DNA from: Haplosporangium gracile
Lineage: Eukaryota > Mortierellomycota > Mortierellomycetes > Mortierellales > Mortierellaceae
Assembly (NCBI GenBank): GCA_015499985.1
Contig: JAAAUF010001013.1
Span: 1 to 14,314, forward strand
DNA: 14,314 bases
Reading direction: 5' to 3'
Shown: piece after piece, positions 1-7,561 of the stretch
Position numbering within the stretch: the first letter of the stretch is position 1
How the letters are laid out: every line of letters begins with the position of its first letter
Made by a program: the position numbers and the translations under genes
Notes under the pieces: model-generated
What the model saw: only the letters and a program-made list of their open reading frames with translations
Told to the model about the DNA's origin: nothing
The model's database searches: none

Positions 1-55
1 CTGTACACGTTTTTGTCTTGAAAACAAAAAAAGTGAGTTACATGGACTTGGGCTG
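1..55 (+). repeat. Left terminal inverted repeat
   Basis: It begins CTGTACACGTTTTTGTCTTG and matches the reverse complement of 14260-14314 at 55 of 55 positions. The repeat is itself partly palindromic: bases 6-16 (CACGTTTTTGT) can pair with 24-35 (ACAAAAAAAGTG), with one mismatch and a one-base bulge. Perfect identity between arms 14 kb apart indicates recent activity, constraint or conversion. Confidence 0.95.
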
Positions 56-56
56 T

Positions 57-97
57 CAAATAATTCGAGCAACCCGGATTGTCAAATAGATTAACCC
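57..97 (+). repeat. Short internal duplication extending the left TIR
   Basis: Bases 83-97 (CAAATAGATTAACCC) again match the right arm (reverse complement of 14244-14258), but on the left they are displaced inward by 26 bases. The intervening 57-82 begins CAAATA and holds an imperfect copy of the same motif. The left arm therefore carries a small duplication or insertion that the right arm lacks. Confidence 0.7.
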
Positions 98-323
98 TTT
101 TTTTTTGCTGATGGTAACCTTTGGCGCCCATTGCGAACCATTGTCTATTTTGTGATTGCAAGTAGTGTGAACCAACTACCAAAAACTTGACTTTATCTTT
201 TTGCAAGCTGTTACTAAAGCATGCAACAAATAACAAGGTGAACAAAAGACATCATGAATCCAGCACTTTCCACATTTCACAATCAGGCACCTGGTGTTAA
301 AAAAATAGTGAGATATCCTTCAT

Positions 324-329
324 TTTATT
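324..329 (-). terminator. AATAAA polyadenylation signal of F-box copy 1
   Basis: On the minus strand the stop codon TAA (331-329) runs directly into AATAAA (329-324). Copy 2 has the same stop/poly(A)-signal overlap, which suggests a family-specific, very short 3' UTR. Confidence 0.5.
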
Positions 330-1024
330 TACCCAAAGGCCAACTGTTCAAAGTCATTGAAGGCTCTACATACTTCCTGTCCTGGCAATCTTACCACCAT
401 CGACTGAAAAGGCCCTGCCCTGCCCTGCCAGTGTACAGGTTCGGCATAGAGCGTACATAACTCAATAAACTTAAGCTTGGGCCAGTGCTCCGCGATCCAA
501 TCTGCCTCGTCCTGCCCAAACTCGAGTCCAGGAAGCATCGCAGCCAAGTTGGACGATCCTTGGAGCTCTTTTAAATGAATGAGCCCTCCCAGCAACTGCA
601 GCCGACCAATACGCCCTTTGGTTTGATCATCAAGTGTTAGCATCCCAACAAAGGTCTTGTCTCTGCACGTTATAAACGCGTTGTCGGATATTGATGTCGA
701 GGTCGAAGTAGAGTTGGTGGAGGGATTTGGGAGCTTCGAAGTGCTAAGATATGTGACCATACTCTGGTAGTAAAGTGAAAGCGAATAGTCATTACGGCTT
801 ATACTGGGCGACCGAAGAGCATGAGCATAGCTTGCCAGCTTTTGCAAGCTGTCTGCGACTCAGCGATCGTGCAATTGAACGTTTTGGAAAAAAAGAGGTT
901 GACAGATGCCGTGGTCGCTGCGTGATGTAAGTTGAAAGGTGTACCTGTCCTTACGACCCAAGAGCGATACAAAAATGAAGCCTAGTTCTGACACGTCTTT
1001 GAATTGGTCCAGAGCGGGTCTCAT
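329..1024 (-). pseudogene. F-box protein copy 1: nonsense codon plus large internal deletion
   Basis: The start is the first ATG upstream of a clear F-box-like N terminus (MRPALDQFKDVSELGFIFVS...). It shares the immediate leader CCATTCxCCACxATG with copies 3 and 4. After 54 codons an in-frame TGA (862-860) replaces the tryptophan of LHDRW in gene 3. Beyond the stop the same frame stays open for 177 codons. It continues the family sequence (DSLQKLASYAHALRS...), then jumps from the position after SLYY to the C-terminal segment (CRDKTFVGMLTL... EHWPKLKFIEL). Compared with the 595-residue gene 3, roughly 350-400 residues of LRR are missing without loss of frame. The C terminus (LPGQEVCRAF...LAFG) resembles that of copy 5 at the other end. 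A translated 54-residue F-box-only peptide is possible but unproven. Confidence 0.8.
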
Positions 1025-1556
1025 AGTGGTGAATGGCAAAACAGACGATGAGGCTGAAGGAAGGAAGGAAGGGAGGAAGGGAGGAGGAAGGAAGGAGGAA
1101 GGAGGAAGGAATGAAGACACAGAAATGTTAGCACAAATTTTGTGCGCTTGGACCTTGTGACTGATGCGTAAGCGAATATTTCTTCGCGCTTGCCTCCACA
1201 TTTCTCTCGCTCACCCACGCTCTCCTTCGGTTTTTGTATTATTAGGGATTCGCAGTCGTCGTTCTATACGCAGCGCCATCTTTGCATACACATCTCACAA
1301 AAGCAAAGCAAGTCTATATGGATATTAACTGTGGATACATGAATACTGGCACAAAGTGGTGCCCATTTCGACACATCTACGATGGAAAATTGAACGAAGC
1401 GTAGAGAAAATTATGCCTGCAGTCAAACTAGACCTACATTTCATCAGCCACACTTATCTTTCAACGTGCACTATTCTCTATTCTGAATGAGAAACACCCT
1501 TTCTTTACTTTCTTTACCACTCTTCTACCATTCCCCATCCTCTTTTTTTGGTCGCC
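1025..1556. promoter_or_regulatory. Divergent intergenic/promoter region between F-box copies 1 and 2
   Basis: These 532 bases between head-to-head starts contain no gene. They hold a purine-rich GGAA array next to copy 1, a CT-rich leader just before copy 2 (1499-1556), and a middle part around 1285-1405. By eye the middle part resembles the corresponding part of the copy 4/5 intergenic region around 11930-12050, for example GCATACACATCTCAC against GCATGTCACG and a following TATATGGA. I see no confident TATA box for either copy here. Confidence 0.5.
1056..1114. repeat. GGAA/GGGA simple-sequence tract in the leader of copy 1
   Basis: This is an imperfect (GGAA)n/(GGGA)n run on the plus strand, so a CTTCC tract in the sense of copy 1. 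It lies 32 to 90 bases upstream of that ATG, the same position at which gene 3 carries its GAAT array. Confidence 0.9.
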
Positions 1557-3372
1557 ATGAAACGCGTACTGAAACGATTCAAAGACTTGCCGGAGCTGAC
1601 CTACATGGTCGCATCACGTCTCGACCGCGAGGACATGCATTCCCTCCGGCTGACTTGTAGTAGTGTCCACGACGTCTACCAACCTCTATTTTACCGCAAG
1701 CTCTGGCTGCATGACTAGTGGAGCGAGCCGAGTCTGCTCGAAATCGACAGGCATGCCAGTTCTATTCACTCACTTAAAGAAGAGAGCCTCATCTTCACGC
1801 GCTATTATAACTGGATGTTCGACATCATTTAAGGGACTTCGATACCATCATTCATGGACTCCCTCACACCTACTTCGCCTTCGCTCCAGCTCACCAATCC
1901 AACTCAACTCGCCTCCATCCTGTCGCGAGACACGTTGGAGGCTTTTGGCATTCTCTGATGTTTTCCAGCCTAGTTCCTATACTCCATTTGTCCCAATCCT
2001 CGACTCGCCATCTTCAATTTGGATCTCGTCATTCTCGATACCGAATTCGAGCTCAATTTTTTAGCAAAGGTCCTCTCGTCGATCGGCACTCTACGATCGC
2101 TGACTATGTCGTCCTCCCCTGATGTCCTCACCTCCAAAGAAGTTCTTCAAACACTTGTCCATGGATGTACAGACAGCCTCGAGTTCTTTTCCCTCTTTTA
2201 TGACCGTATCGAGGAGCCGGACGACTATGACGACGAAGAGTTGTTTAAGGAAGACGCAGAGTTGGAGGAGACGGTGTCGACATTACTCGGACCGATGATG
2301 GAGCGTCAGGAGCCGCTCAGATGATTTACGGAGTGGAGGCTGAACGTCAATGGAGAGTATATCGACCACTACACCTTTTTATCGCTTCTAAAGTTCCTCC
2401 TAGAGCTCACTTCAATGGACATATCTCCAACAACTGTTCCGAAGATGGAAGCGCCCGGGAGGTTAGCACTCAAGTTGTTAAAGCCTGTCCCAAGTTTAAG
2501 AGCGTGAGCAAGCATGATTCTTACAAGGACATTTGAGAGACGATGATGATTGCTTTTCCCCGAGGCATGCCGGCCAACACTGTGGAATCCGTTCAAATCA
2601 GTGCTTTAGACGAGGACTGGGAGTAATTTGATGAGGATCTCGAAGCACAGAAGGAATCGGTCAAGAGCATCGTCCTCGATGAATTCTCAATGATCCGCAT
2701 TGGTGGTGTCGTCTGGGTTTTCTTCTACTGCTCGACCTTGGGGCTTTCAGGATTAACATCGACTGGCTGTCAACGGCCACTATCCTGCTCGGTGATTTGT
2801 TCCACCAGGAGTGGGCGTTGGCCAAGTTCAATGAGCTGAAGCTGTATATCCAACTCGACGAGGAGCAGGAGGAACCAGACGAGGAGGAACTCATTTTCTC
2901 GGACCCGATGCCGCGCTGGACGATTGGGCTGGAGAGGTTCTATCGCCAGATCGGAGCCTTGACTCAACTTCGGGTGTTAGATCTGAGAGTTGCAGTGGAG
3001 AGGGGCAATCAGGGCAGCGACGGTGATTACATCACCTACAAAGACAAGACGTTTCCTGGATTATTGACACTAGAAAATCAATCAAAAGGGCGTCTTGGTT
3101 GGCTTCAGCTGCTAGGCGGACTTGGGAATCTGGAAGTGCTCTGCAGACTATTCAACTTGGATGCGATGTTACCTCGACTCGAGTTTGGGCAACGCGAGGC
3201 GAACTGGGTCGTCGAACACTGGCCCAAGCTCAAGTTTATCGAGTTGTACACGTTTCTCAAGGACACAGTGGCGGTGTACCCTGCACCAGTTCAGTCTATG
3301 CTGGATCAGCTGCCTGGGCTGAGAGTGGGGAGGGTTTTGCCCAAAATCGATATTCTGTGGACTAGAGAATAA
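1557..3372 (+). pseudogene. F-box/LRR protein copy 2: many stops and frameshifts, converted C-terminal part
   Basis: The start ATG follows a pyrimidine-rich leader ending TTGGTCGCCATG, like copy 5. An F-box-like N terminus (MKRVLKRFKDLPELTYMVASRLDRED...YRKLWLHD) is cut by TAG at 1716 after 53 codons. Family sequence continues in the same frame through further stops at 1830, 1956, 1971 and 2322. It then needs at least two frame changes, near 2450 and near 2790. The last part, 2797-3372, is open and reads FNELKLYIQLDEEQEEPDEEE... to a TAA. Most of that open part (2849-3123) is a near-perfect copy of gene 3, which explains why the end of a decayed gene looks fresh. Full length is comparable to gene 3. 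It is non-functional as a full-length protein. Confidence 0.88.
2849..3123 (+). repeat. Gene-conversion tract, copy 2 arm
   Basis: This tract is identical to the reverse complement of 3744-4018 at 274 of 275 positions; the single difference is T at 3105. Identity drops abruptly on both sides. The two arms form an inverted repeat with a 620-base spacer. Confidence 0.93.
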
Positions 3373-3373
3373 A
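3368..3373 (+). terminator. AATAAA polyadenylation signal overlapping the stop of copy 2
   Basis: The last codons read GAA TAA A, so AATAAA includes the stop codon (3370-3372). The convergent gene 3 ends 128 bases further on. Confidence 0.5.
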
Positions 3374-3490
3374 TAGGGGCGTGTCCCATATCTGTGTACC
3401 AGGGACATGAGAATATCCTTGTCTTAGGCTTATTAGTGATTTGCTCCGCAGATTCGTTCTGATTCGCAATGAAAAAAATTTGTGCACTGG

Positions 3491-3496
3491 TTTATT
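3491..3496 (-). terminator. AATAAA polyadenylation signal of gene 3
   Basis: On the minus strand AATAAA begins 5 bases after the TGA stop (3503-3501), giving a very short predicted 3' UTR. Together with copy 2, the two convergent genes have signals about 120 bases apart. Confidence 0.55.
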
Positions 3497-3500
3497 TGCT

Positions 3501-5288
3501 TCACTGCCATGGGTAATGAACGTCAATGTAAAAGCTGCCCAGCTTCAATCCTGGAAGTCTTGCGATCATCGACAGAAGAGACTGAGTATACACGATAAAT
3601 GTTCCTTCAGGCAGTGTAAACAACTCGATAAATGTCAGCTTGGGCCAATGCTCCACTATCCAGTCCGCTTCGTCTTGTCCGAACTCGCATCTAGGAAGCT
3701 TGATATCCAAATTGAACGACCCATGAAGCTCCTCGAGATTCCTAAGTCCGCCTAGCAGCTGTAGCCAACCAAGACGCCCTTTTGATTGATTTTCTAGTGT
3801 CAATAATCCAGGAAACGTCTTGTCTTTGTAGGTGATGTAATCACCGTCGCTGCCCTGATTGCCCCTCTCCACTGCAACTCTCAGATCTAACACCCGAAGT
3901 TGAGTCAAGGCTCCGATCTGGCGATAGAACCTCTCCAGCCCAATCGTCCAGCGCGGCATCGGGTCCGAGAAAATGAGTTCCTCCTCGTCTGGTTCCTCCT
4001 GCTCCTCGTCGAGTTGGACATACAATTTCAATTCCTTCAACTTTGTCGAGGCCCACCCTTGGCTCAGAAGCACGTCCAGTGGAATCTCAAACTCCGAGCC
4101 ATAGTTCATGCTGATCTTGAACACCTCCAAGATTGGACACTGGTGGAAGATCCATGCGATGGAGGCAGCAGACATCAACTGGCACTCGTCGAGGATGACA
4201 CTCCTGATCGACTTGTTGTGAAACTCGAGCCCCCAGACAAGACTCTGCAACTCCTCTGTATACTGCAGAAACTGCAACGACTCTAGGGTGTTCTCTTTCA
4301 TCTGTTCCAGAAACGCAAACATCATCCGTCCCTCTTCATCTTCCTGAATATCGCGCTTGCTCAGGCGCTTCAACTTTGGACAGGTCTCGAGAATACGGAA
4401 CGCAACGCTGCGGAGGTAATTGGTATCTCTGTTATCAATTTCAGGCACGTCCATTGATATGAGTTCGGGAAAGAGCTTGAAGAGTGGAACCGAGACCTCG
4501 GCGGGGATGTACTCGTCACCAGTGATGATGAGCTTCCAATCCGACAAATGCATCAGCGGCTCTGTGCGTTCTACGATCTGCCCCAGTTGCTGTGTCACAG
4601 TATCCTTCAACTCGGAGCTTGTTTTATCCCAGGCTTCAGACTTGAGTGTACGGCAGTTTGGGGCATAAAGGAGGGAAAAGGACTCGAGGAAGGCTGGAAA
4701 ACTGTGGACGAGGGTCTTGAGGACTTCTTTGGGAGCGATATGATTCGAGTATACCCAAAGTTTTAACAACTGCAAGGTGCCGATCGTCGAGAGGACTCTA
4801 GACAGCAGGTTGAGACCAACATCCGTGTTGACGATGACTTGGCCCAGATCAAGGGTGGTGAGACATGGACTTTGGCGGACGACGTACAGGAGCTGGGTGG
4901 CGAAACAGGAGGCGTTACAAAGTGTGTCTAATGTTTCCTGAGGCAAGACGGGCACAAGTGGCTGAGACTGACCGGGCTGCTGGAGAGAGGCGGTCGAGGG
5001 GTTGTTGCGGATAAAGTCTACCGTGTTTGAGTAGTAGAGTGAAAGCGGGACACGGCCTTTGCCTGTGTTGAGCGAACGGAGAGTATAGGCATAAGTTGCC
5101 AGCTGTTGCAAGCTGTCTTGGTTCCAACGGTCGTGCAGTCGAAAGTCCCTGAAAAAGACAAATTGGCAGATATTGTGGAAGTAGCGAGATGTCAGGCGAA
5201 AACTGTACAGGTCTTTGGGAGGCAGGCGCGCTGCGAACATGAAGATTAGCTCTGGTAGGTCCTTGAAGCGTTCCAGTGCAGACTTCAT
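3501..5288 (-). CDS. F-box/LRR protein copy 3 (intact, 595 aa)
   Basis: This is the only intact F-box copy. Residues about 8-45 (FKDLPELIFMFAARLPPKDL...FRLTSRYFHNIC) form an F-box-like motif, expected to bind Skp1. The rest (about 55-595) is leucine-rich with recurring LxxLxL strands, such as CLTTLDLGQVIV and IGTLQLLKLWV, as in F-box/LRR substrate receptors of SCF ubiquitin ligases in cytosol or nucleus. An acidic run DEEQEEPDEEE lies at about 427-438. The ATG at 5288 is the first one after a TATA box at 5550-5543 and aligns with the starts of the other four copies. The frame is open a further 89 codons upstream through a GAAT repeat reading FIHS-FIHS, but that extension would start at the TATA box itself. 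Residues 424-515 lie in the conversion tract shared with copy 2. The substrate is unknown. Confidence 0.87.
   Translation of the reverse strand: MKSALERFKDLPELIFMFAARLPPKDLYSFRLTSRYFHNICQFVFFRDFRLHDRWNQDSLQQLATYAYTLRSLNTGKGRVPLSLYYSNTVDFIRNNPSTASLQQPGQSQPLVPVLPQETLDTLCNASCFATQLLYVVRQSPCLTTLDLGQVIVNTDVGLNLLSRVLSTIGTLQLLKLWVYSNHIAPKEVLKTLVHSFPAFLESFSLLYAPNCRTLKSEAWDKTSSELKDTVTQQLGQIVERTEPLMHLSDWKLIITGDEYIPAEVSVPLFKLFPELISMDVPEIDNRDTNYLRSVAFRILETCPKLKRLSKRDIQEDEEGRMMFAFLEQMKENTLESLQFLQYTEELQSLVWGLEFHNKSIRSVILDECQLMSAASIAWIFHQCPILEVFKISMNYGSEFEIPLDVLLSQGWASTKLKELKLYVQLDEEQEEPDEEELIFSDPMPRWTIGLERFYRQIGALTQLRVLDLRVAVERGNQGSDGDYITYKDKTFPGLLTLENQSKGRLGWLQLLGGLRNLEELHGSFNLDIKLPRCEFGQDEADWIVEHWPKLTFIELFTLPEGTFIVYTQSLLSMIARLPGLKLGSFYIDVHYPWQ
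3744..4018 (-). repeat. Gene-conversion tract, gene 3 arm
   Basis: This is the partner of 2849-3123, in inverted orientation, with one mismatch in 275 bases. Being in frame in the intact gene and clean within a decayed pseudogene, gene 3 is the more likely donor. Confidence 0.93.
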
Positions 5289-5332
5289 GGTAGCGAATGG
5301 GTAAAAAGCGAAGGGAGGGTGGATGGAGTTGA

Positions 5333-5511
5333 GGAATGAATGAATGAATGAATGAATGAATGAGTGAATGAATGAATGAGTGAATGAATGAATGAGTGAA
5401 TGAGTGAATGAGTGGATGAATGAATGAATGAGTGGATGAATGAATGAATGAGTGGATGAATGAATGAATGAGTGAATGAATGAGTGAATGAATAAATGAA
5501 TGAATGAGGTA
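5333..5511. repeat. GAAT tetranucleotide microsatellite in the gene 3 leader
   Basis: About 180 bases of (GAAT)n with scattered GAGT and GGAT variants lie between the TATA box (5550-5543) and the ATG (5288) of gene 3. In the sense of the gene it is (TTCA)n. It contains no ATG and no stop in that orientation, so it lengthens the 5' UTR without adding upstream start codons. Confidence 0.95.
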
Positions 5512-5542
5512 GAAAGGATGCAAAGTGAGTTAGAAAGACGAA

Positions 5543-5550
5543 ATTTTATA
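5543..5550 (-). promoter_or_regulatory. TATA box of gene 3
   Basis: TATAAAAT on the minus strand sits within GCATATAAAATTTCGTC. A closely similar string, GCATAAATATTTCGTC, precedes copy 4. The distance to the ATG is about 255 bases, of which about 180 are the microsatellite. Confidence 0.65.
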
Positions 5551-6433
5551 TGCATGTGAGAAATGTTGACGAATGTGCCCTCAGCTGGTACATTTGTTGG
5601 TTTCCATTGCTATTGCGCTTTTGGCAGAAAAAGACCATCAACTCCAGGAACAAGCGTTATCACTCATCAAACGCGCTCCTGTCGCGTCTCTGTGCATGAA
5701 ACTGTCTGGTGAGCGACGCGAGAGAAAAACAAAAAAGAAAGGCAGTCAACCGAGATTCCCCACAGTCACGCAGGTGGACCTGATCAGATTCAAGGATCAA
5801 TTAATCTGAATTCCATGTGACGATCCTCTTTGGAATTGCAGAAGAGCAATGGCAGGAAGGCTAGAATCTATTGCGCATTTCGTCCCAAATATTTGAACGG
5901 AGTGTACAAGGTGACACTTTAACTCGGCAGGTACGCCTCAATTTTGAGAAAAATAACGCCTCCTCGTCAAGAGCGGAATATTTTTTTTTGAAATGCGGAA
6001 TATCATTGTGACGCTGGAGAAGGTAATTTGTGATGAGAGGAAAAAAAGTTCAATCATATAAAAAGTCAATATCATTGGATTTTTTAATGTAGGCACTGTA
6101 TATTAGGGTTAGGTCAGACCGGTCCTACCCGATCGATAGACTCTTGACTTGCTCGGTCAACCCTTAGCACAATCTCAGCCCTAGTCAAACATGAAAATTG
6201 CCCAAAGGTATTGTTAATTAATTAACCCCGGATTTAACGTAAGATACACGCACATATATATACACAGCCCATAAAATCCTTACCTAGTACTCAAATAACA
6301 CTCTGTCAACACCCTGAAAAATCACCTTCTGAATTCGATCCCATTATCCTCCGCTCGCACGCCTTCATCCTACCCAGACCTTGGGAAAAGACCAAACCAA
6401 ACCTGCCTCAGCCCTGTCAAGATCCGCGACACC
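5551..6433. other. Intergenic region between gene 3 and the astacin gene
   Basis: I see no convincing gene. The part at 5645-5676, ending ATCAAACGCG, resembles 11794-11822 upstream of copy 4 and may be a shared upstream promoter element. The stretch 5930-6320 is AT-rich. At 6103-6114 there are two TTAGGG-like units, too few to call a telomeric repeat. No AATAAA was identified for the astacin transcript, whose 3' end should lie in 6200-6433. Confidence 0.5.
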
Positions 6434-7192
6434 CTACACGTTGGAACAGAGAATGGGCTTTCTATCCTCGGTTCCATTGCGGTTGTTGCTGTTGTTGTTG
6501 TTGACGACAGTCTTAAATTTGCGCGCTGGGCATTTGTACATCCGTCTGATAGCGAGCACATCGCTCTCGGTGAAGTCGTTTCCGTTCCCGATCCTGCGGT
6601 AATCAACATTCGGGATCTTTGAGGTGAAACCGGGTTGATTGTTGATGGACCAGCTCGGATGACGGTAGGAGTAGTGCATGATCGAGTAAATGTCGTAGTC
6701 TGTATATTTCCCGATGTTTCTGGAGGATTCTTTTGTAAACTGACTCTTCCAGCTCTCCACGATGTTCCCCCAGTGTATAGTGATGTAGTTGTCGCGATCT
6801 GGTCGTTTCTGTGTATGAATGAGACCTGCAGCATGGAGAAATTCATGGATCACGGTTCCTTGATAAACACAACCGTTGACTGACAGCGATAAGGCTTGAC
6901 CGCCACCAACTTTGCCGATCATGCTAAAGCACCCTCCACCATTAAAAACGTTGATATAGTCGCGATCACTGGCTCGTCTTGGCTGAAGCGGGAGACAGTC
7001 GCCCAAAACTTGGTTCCATCTCTCAATGGCGCGCAGTACAGTCTGTCGTGCTTGCTGAGGATAGTTCGGATCGAAACTATACGCCATTCGACGTACTCCA
7101 TTGACTCTCCAGCGCAAATTTTCGTTGAGTACGCCTTGCGCTGCGGCAAAGCCAACCAACATGCAGACCAACAGAAATCTTGCAAGCATCAT
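6434..7192 (-). CDS. Secreted astacin-family (M12A) zinc metalloprotease, 252 aa
   Basis: Residues 1-18 (MMLARFLLVCMLVGFAAA) are a signal peptide, with likely cleavage before QG. The catalytic domain spans about 26-221. It has the zinc motif HEFLHAAGLIH (His116, Glu117, His120, His126), then KRPDRDNY, and the Met-turn SIMHY (170-174), whose tyrosine is the usual fifth zinc ligand in astacins. Cys66-Cys221 and Cys88-Cys108 match the two conserved astacin disulfides. The domain is full length. Oddities: there is almost no propeptide, only a few residues between signal peptide and domain. The glutamate that normally follows the third zinc histidine is Thr127. An Asn-rich tail (NNNNSNN) follows the domain. 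The start is the first of two adjacent ATGs. The gene is intact and probably encodes an extracellular peptidase; its substrate is unknown. Confidence 0.92.
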   Translation of the reverse strand: MMLARFLLVCMLVGFAAAQGVLNENLRWRVNGVRRMAYSFDPNYPQQARQTVLRAIERWNQVLGDCLPLQPRRASDRDYINVFNGGGCFSMIGKVGGGQALSLSVNGCVYQGTVIHEFLHAAGLIHTQKRPDRDNYITIHWGNIVESWKSQFTKESSRNIGKYTDYDIYSIMHYSYRHPSWSINNQPGFTSKIPNVDYRRIGNGNDFTESDVLAIRRMYKCPARKFKTVVNNNNSNNRNGTEDRKPILCSNV

Positions 7193-7219
7193 GGACGGCA
7201 GGTACAGCAAACTAAAATA

Positions 7220-7392
7220 CTGTTATATTAGACGATCGAGCAGCGACAGTTGTTGGTAGTGACAGAGTCACGGCAGAAAGAAGAGGAGATATTAAGGCGC
7301 CCGGTTAGCTTTTGTAGCAAGATGTTATTGTATCATAGCATCTAACACAAGCACAGTAAAGGTTCCAGCATCCAATAATTGTGATCACTCAC
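7220..7392 (-). other. Possible 5' UTR intron of the astacin gene
   Basis: On the minus strand a strong GTGAGT donor (7392-7387) is followed by CTAAC and CTAAT branch-like motifs and an ATAACAG acceptor ending at 7220, 28 bases before the ATG. This is consistent with a 173-base leader intron, but splice motifs of this quality also arise by chance. Confidence 0.3.
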
Positions 7393-7438
7393 ATTGATAG
7401 CCTTGCGTGTTCTAGTGAAAAGGACGGAAAAGATGATT

Positions 7439-7506
7439 GAAGAAGAGTAGGTGTAGTGAAGAAGAGTAGGTGTAGTGAAGAAGAGTAAGTGTAGTGAAGA
7501 AGAGAC
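7439..7506. repeat. 19-base tandem repeat upstream of the astacin gene
   Basis: The unit GAAGAAGAGTAGGTGTAGT occurs three times (7439, 7458, 7477; the third has one change), followed by a partial copy at 7496. It lies between the predicted TATA box and the coding start, so probably in the 5' UTR. Confidence 0.92.
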
Positions 7507-7553
7507 TCTAAGCTGAAGTGATTTGATGAGAAAAAAGAGGAAGTTGCACCCAG

Positions 7554-7561
7554 CTTTTATA
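7554..7561 (-). promoter_or_regulatory. TATA box of the astacin gene
   Basis: TATAAAAG on the minus strand lies about 360 bases upstream of the ATG. The predicted leader would include the 19-base repeats and the possible intron. Confidence 0.5.

Noticed and set aside
3245..3255. TGTACACGTTT inside copy 2, equal to part of the TIR tip
   Set aside because: It encodes conserved-position residues of the family C terminus and only 11 bases match, so probably chance rather than an internal TIR.
5289..5555. An 89-codon in-frame N-terminal extension of gene 3 with FIHS repeats
   Set aside because: It would start on the TATA box itself and is only the translated GAAT microsatellite. The other four copies align at the internal ATG (5288).
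5573..5809. A 78-codon plus-strand frame upstream of gene 3
   Set aside because: No recognisable domain; it overlaps a block that looks like a promoter element shared with copy 4.
6103..6114. Two TTAGGG-like units suggesting telomeric DNA
   Set aside because: Only about two units, internal to the element; not enough for a telomeric repeat.
6381..7231. Frames on the other strand and in other phases over the astacin gene
   Set aside because: Shadows of the astacin coding sequence, which carries all family motifs in one frame.
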